Origin: PFJX01 sp964393825
GTDB taxonomy: Bacteria; Pseudomonadota; Gammaproteobacteria; Burkholderiales; Thiobacillaceae
Direction: 5' to 3'
Assembly (NCBI GenBank): GCA_964393825.1
Contig: CAYMUY010000012.1
Span: 26,007 to 90,006 of the forward strand
Length of the DNA stretch: 64,000 nt
In this document: in pieces, positions 62,243 to 64,000 of the stretch
Position numbering within the stretch: the stretch's first letter is position 1
Layout: every line of letters starts with the position of its first letter
Notes under the pieces: generated by a model
The model's database searches: none
The model's input: only the letters and a program-made list of their open reading frames with translations
What the model was told of the DNA's origin: nothing
Program-made: the position numbers and the translations under genes

Positions 62243-63021
62243 ACGAGCACTACTGGTTGACGCGTATCTCCCCCGTCGATACCGCCTTTGAATACCGCGA
62301 CTGGGTCGCCCTGGGCGGGCTGGACCCGTATCGTCAACATCAACTTCTGTGGACGTTCTTCGACCTGCCCGCTCAGGCCCCCGGCATACCTGCCGCCTTC
62401 CTGTTCCGCGCCGAACAGCATGAGCACCTGCCTCGGTTCTATGTATTGTCACGTGAGGCGCCGAAGGATCGTTCCGGCAAGTGGACGCTGGAGTCCAGGG
62501 CGTATCGGCCGGTGCTGGAATTGGGAGACCGGCTGCACTTCAAACTTCGGGTCAATCCGGTAATCAAACAGGCCGGCGGCGTTGTCCTGGCCGCTGACGG
62601 GCAAGCGCGAACCCGCTCCAGTGGAGTCCGCGCCGGGCAGACCAAGCACAAGGTGGCCCGCCATGACGTGGTGATGGATGCCAAACGACGCTTGGGTTGG
62701 GCAACCCTGCCGCCGGAACAGCGGCCTGTCTTGGCCCAGGTCATCCACGAGGCAGGCGCGTCCTGGCTGGGAGCCAGGGCGGAAGGCAACGGTTTCCACA
62801 TCGACACCCACTCCCTGCGGGCGGATGCCCACACTGTCCATCGCATGCTGGGCAGCAAGCGTAGTGGACAAAGCCAGGCCAGCATCAGTCTGAGCACGCT
62901 GGATTTCGAAGGGGTACTGGAAGTGGCCGATTCGGAACGTTTCACCCAGTCCTTGTTCAACGGCATCGGCCCCGCCAAAGCCTTCGGCTGTGGCCTGTTG
63001 CTGGTTCGTCGCGCCCCCTGA
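62239..63021 (+). CDS. casE: CRISPR RNA endoribonuclease Cas6e (CasE)
   Basis: A 260-residue RNase that cleaves pre-crRNA in the repeat. The equivalent of the E. coli catalytic Tyr/His pair is Tyr31/His34 in LDPYRQHQLLWTFFDLP. The C-terminal glycine-rich loop GIGPAKAFGCGLLLVRRAP is intact. Translation overlaps cas5 (ATGA). In most type I-E loci cas1 and cas2 come next; here a toxin-antitoxin pair follows instead. Confidence 0.94.
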   Translation: MNEHYWLTRISPVDTAFEYRDWVALGGLDPYRQHQLLWTFFDLPAQAPGIPAAFLFRAEQHEHLPRFYVLSREAPKDRSGKWTLESRAYRPVLELGDRLHFKLRVNPVIKQAGGVVLAADGQARTRSSGVRAGQTKHKVARHDVVMDAKRRLGWATLPPEQRPVLAQVIHEAGASWLGARAEGNGFHIDTHSLRADAHTVHRMLGSKRSGQSQASISLSTLDFEGVLEVADSERFTQSLFNGIGPAKAFGCGLLLVRRAP

Positions 63022-63040
63022 ATGGCATTGCTCGCATCGC

Positions 63041-63061
63041 GTGTGTAACATAAATACACAC
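63041..63061 (+). promoter_or_regulatory. Operator-like inverted repeat upstream of vapB-like gene
   Basis: GTGTGTA and TACACAC flank seven bases (ACATAAA), a perfect 7-bp inverted repeat, ending 18 bases before the antitoxin ATG. Such sites are usual for autoregulation of type II toxin-antitoxin operons. Confidence 0.65.
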
Positions 63062-63079
63062 CAATTCTGAGGAACAACC

Positions 63080-63304
63080 ATGTCTCACCGTATCAACGTC
63101 ATGCTTGAAGACGAAACCTGGGAAAAATTGCAGGCGATTCCTTCCGGGGAACGTAGCCGCCTTGTCAACGACACGTTGGCGGCCGAGTTGCAGCGCCGCC
63201 AGGGCCTGGCGGCGATCGAAAAGCTGGATGCCTTGCGCAAGACCATGCCCGTGGTGCCAGGGTGCAGTGAAGACTGGGTTCGCGCCGACCGGGAGAGCCA
63301 TTGA
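63080..63304 (+). CDS. VapB-like antitoxin
   Basis: A 74-residue putative antitoxin: RINVMLEDETWEKLQAIPSGERSRLVNDTLAAELQRRQGL resembles a short ribbon-helix-helix/CopG-type DNA-binding start, with a charged tail (ADRESH) that could bind the toxin. It follows an operator-like palindrome and GAGGAACAACC. Its stop overlaps the ATG of the PIN toxin gene (TGATG). Confidence 0.78.
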   Translation: MSHRINVMLEDETWEKLQAIPSGERSRLVNDTLAAELQRRQGLAAIEKLDALRKTMPVVPGCSEDWVRADRESH

Positions 63305-63726
63305 TGGCCATCCTGGTGCCGGATGCTTCGGTCATCATCAAGTGGGTTGTTCCGCCTGATAACGAAGCGCATGTCGACCAGGCGCTCGCATTGCGGCGGG
63401 AGATCGTCTGGAAAAACCGCCCGGTGCGATTGCCCGCGCTCTGGTACTACGAAGTGGGCAACATCCTGGCCCGGCGTTTTCCGGAGCAGGCCCAGGCGCA
63501 GATGTCCGGGCTGCTGGCGCTCGGGATGCTGGAACAGGAATTGGCCGGCGTACTGGAGCCAGCCCTGGATTTGGTCAGACGCTACGGCGTCACATTCTAT
63601 GCCGCCAGCTATCACGCTACCGCCCTGGTCAACGACGGCTTGTTCATCACTAGCGACCGGCGCTATCTGGAGAAAGCCGCGGCGGCGGGGCATATCCTCC
63701 CTCTCGCGGAATGGCCCACCTCATGA
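63304..63726 (+). CDS. VapC-like PIN-domain toxin, one catalytic acid replaced
   Basis: A 140-residue PIN-domain protein, predicted Mg-dependent RNase. First acidic residue Asp7 is in VPDASVIIKW; a Glu in LWYYEVGNILARR and the distal Asp in FITSDRRYLEKA follow. The usual YDAxYHALA segment reads FYAASYHATAL, with Ala100 where an Asp is expected; the codon GCC differs by one base from GAC. This would weaken or abolish activity. It is immediately downstream of its antitoxin gene and about 280 bases after cas6e. Confidence 0.85.
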   Translation: MAILVPDASVIIKWVVPPDNEAHVDQALALRREIVWKNRPVRLPALWYYEVGNILARRFPEQAQAQMSGLLALGMLEQELAGVLEPALDLVRRYGVTFYAASYHATALVNDGLFITSDRRYLEKAAAAGHILPLAEWPTS

Positions 63727-63891
63727 ACGATGACTTCCCGCTCCCGCATTCCATCCCATCAAGTGGCGACTCCAAATCCGCTACACCTTAACGGTGGCTT
63801 ACACCGGTCCCACCAAAGCATGTGGCAGCAGTCTATATTTGTCGAACAGACTAAAGTGTGCCCCTATGTGTGGGCATAAAAGGAGTTGAAC
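63727..63891. other. Gap between vapC-like and phd-type genes
   Basis: About 165 bases without a gene. Apart from the palindrome near its end, nothing is recognised: no repeat array, no leader, no T-run terminator. Confidence 0.5.
63856..63883 (+). promoter_or_regulatory. Palindrome before phd-type gene, resembles a type I-E repeat
   Basis: GTGTGCCCC, seven intervening bases, then GGGCATAAAAGG. The arms TGCCC/GGGCA pair and lie against the AGGAG of the next gene, fitting an operator. It also resembles the type I-E repeat form GTGTTCCCC...GGGGATAAACCG, in the direction of the cas operon. Single copy, so the call is open. Confidence 0.4.
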
Positions 63892-64000
63892 ATGCAAACC
63901 TTCACCATCCGTGACCTGCGCGACCGTACCGGCGAACTGGTGCGCGATGCCGAGGCGGGCAAGCTTTCCATCATCACCAAGCACGGTCAGCCGGTGTTCG
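63892..64000 (+). CDS. Phd/YefM-family antitoxin, N-terminal part (cut by window edge)
   Basis: The visible 36 residues, beginning MQTFTIRDLRDRTGELVRDA and continuing EAGKLSIITKHGQPVF, match the N-terminal DNA-binding part of Phd/YefM antitoxins. AGGAG precedes the ATG. The toxin gene should follow outside the window. It makes a second toxin-antitoxin unit in a row after the cas operon. Confidence 0.82.
   Translation, partial: MQTFTIRDLRDRTGELVRDAEAGKLSIITKHGQPVF

Noticed and set aside
63022..64000. A CRISPR array downstream of cas6e
   Set aside because: No repeat occurs more than once; only one repeat-like palindrome was seen, so no array is called.

Overview
The window looks like a chromosomal segment of a GC-rich Gram-negative proteobacterium, most likely a sulfur-oxidising beta- or gammaproteobacterium. 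Evidence includes an rhd-tusA-dsrE2 sulfur-relay cluster, an OmpP1/FadL outer-membrane channel, OmpA and YceI proteins, cytochrome b561, MnmC, Hsp33, an Mrp antiporter with fused A and B subunits, the squalene genes hpnCDE, and a type I-E CRISPR-Cas operon. No rRNA, phage genes or insertion sequences were seen. The genus cannot be fixed from what is here.

Layout. 1-5.0 kb (minus strand): start of an amino-acid decarboxylase, recQ, two small unknown genes, an OmpA-domain protein and a Sel1-repeat protein. 5.1-8.7 kb (plus): a tight six-gene operon (DUF2238 membrane protein, divergent FolE, membrane methyltransferase-like protein, cytochrome b561, two YceI proteins). 8.7-10.3 kb: a small secreted protein, tRNA-Pro(CGG), octaprenyl diphosphate synthase, tRNA-Thr(CGT). 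10.5-11.9 kb: rhodanese, TusA, DsrE2. 12.3-14.8 kb: FadL-type porin and a secreted protein. 14.8-18.3 kb (minus): mnmC, hslO, msrA. 18.4-19.6 kb: HD-GYP protein. 19.7-23.7 kb (minus): pgi, HDOD protein, SirB-like protein, M20 amidohydrolase. 23.7-27.8 kb: MntA/HepT pair (HepT apparently internally deleted) and divergent glgB/glgC. 27.9-31.5 kb: dicarboxylate symporter, DUF2062 protein, unknown secreted protein, rhodanese lipoprotein. 31.5-37.4 kb (minus): mrpABCDEFG with a small extra frame between mrpC and mrpD.

37.4-39.1 kb is degraded: a truncated cytochrome c gene runs tail-to-tail into a truncated and frameshifted flavin-oxidase-like gene, followed by an intact VOC protein. 39.2-43.4 kb: a 1393-residue RTX protein with four 270-bp tandem units. 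43.6-53.8 kb (minus): DUF349, DUF454, Do-type protease, SDR, hpnE, hpnD, hpnC, a DUF302 protein and a response regulator with an anti-sigma-type ATPase domain. 54.0-55.2 kb: malic enzyme.

55.5-63.0 kb: type I-E interference operon cas3-cse1-cse2-cas7-cas5-cas6e, with stop/start overlaps at most junctions. cas1, cas2 and a repeat array do not follow. A VapBC-like pair (its PIN toxin lacking one expected acidic residue) and the start of a Phd/YefM-type antitoxin gene come instead. A palindrome just before the latter resembles a worn type I-E repeat.

The best candidates for a second look are the adaptation-less Cascade operon joined to toxin-antitoxin genes, the altered residues in VapC, HepT, Hsp33 and the SDR, the small frame inside the mrp operon, the fused gene remnants at 38 kb, and the folE/b561/YceI operon.
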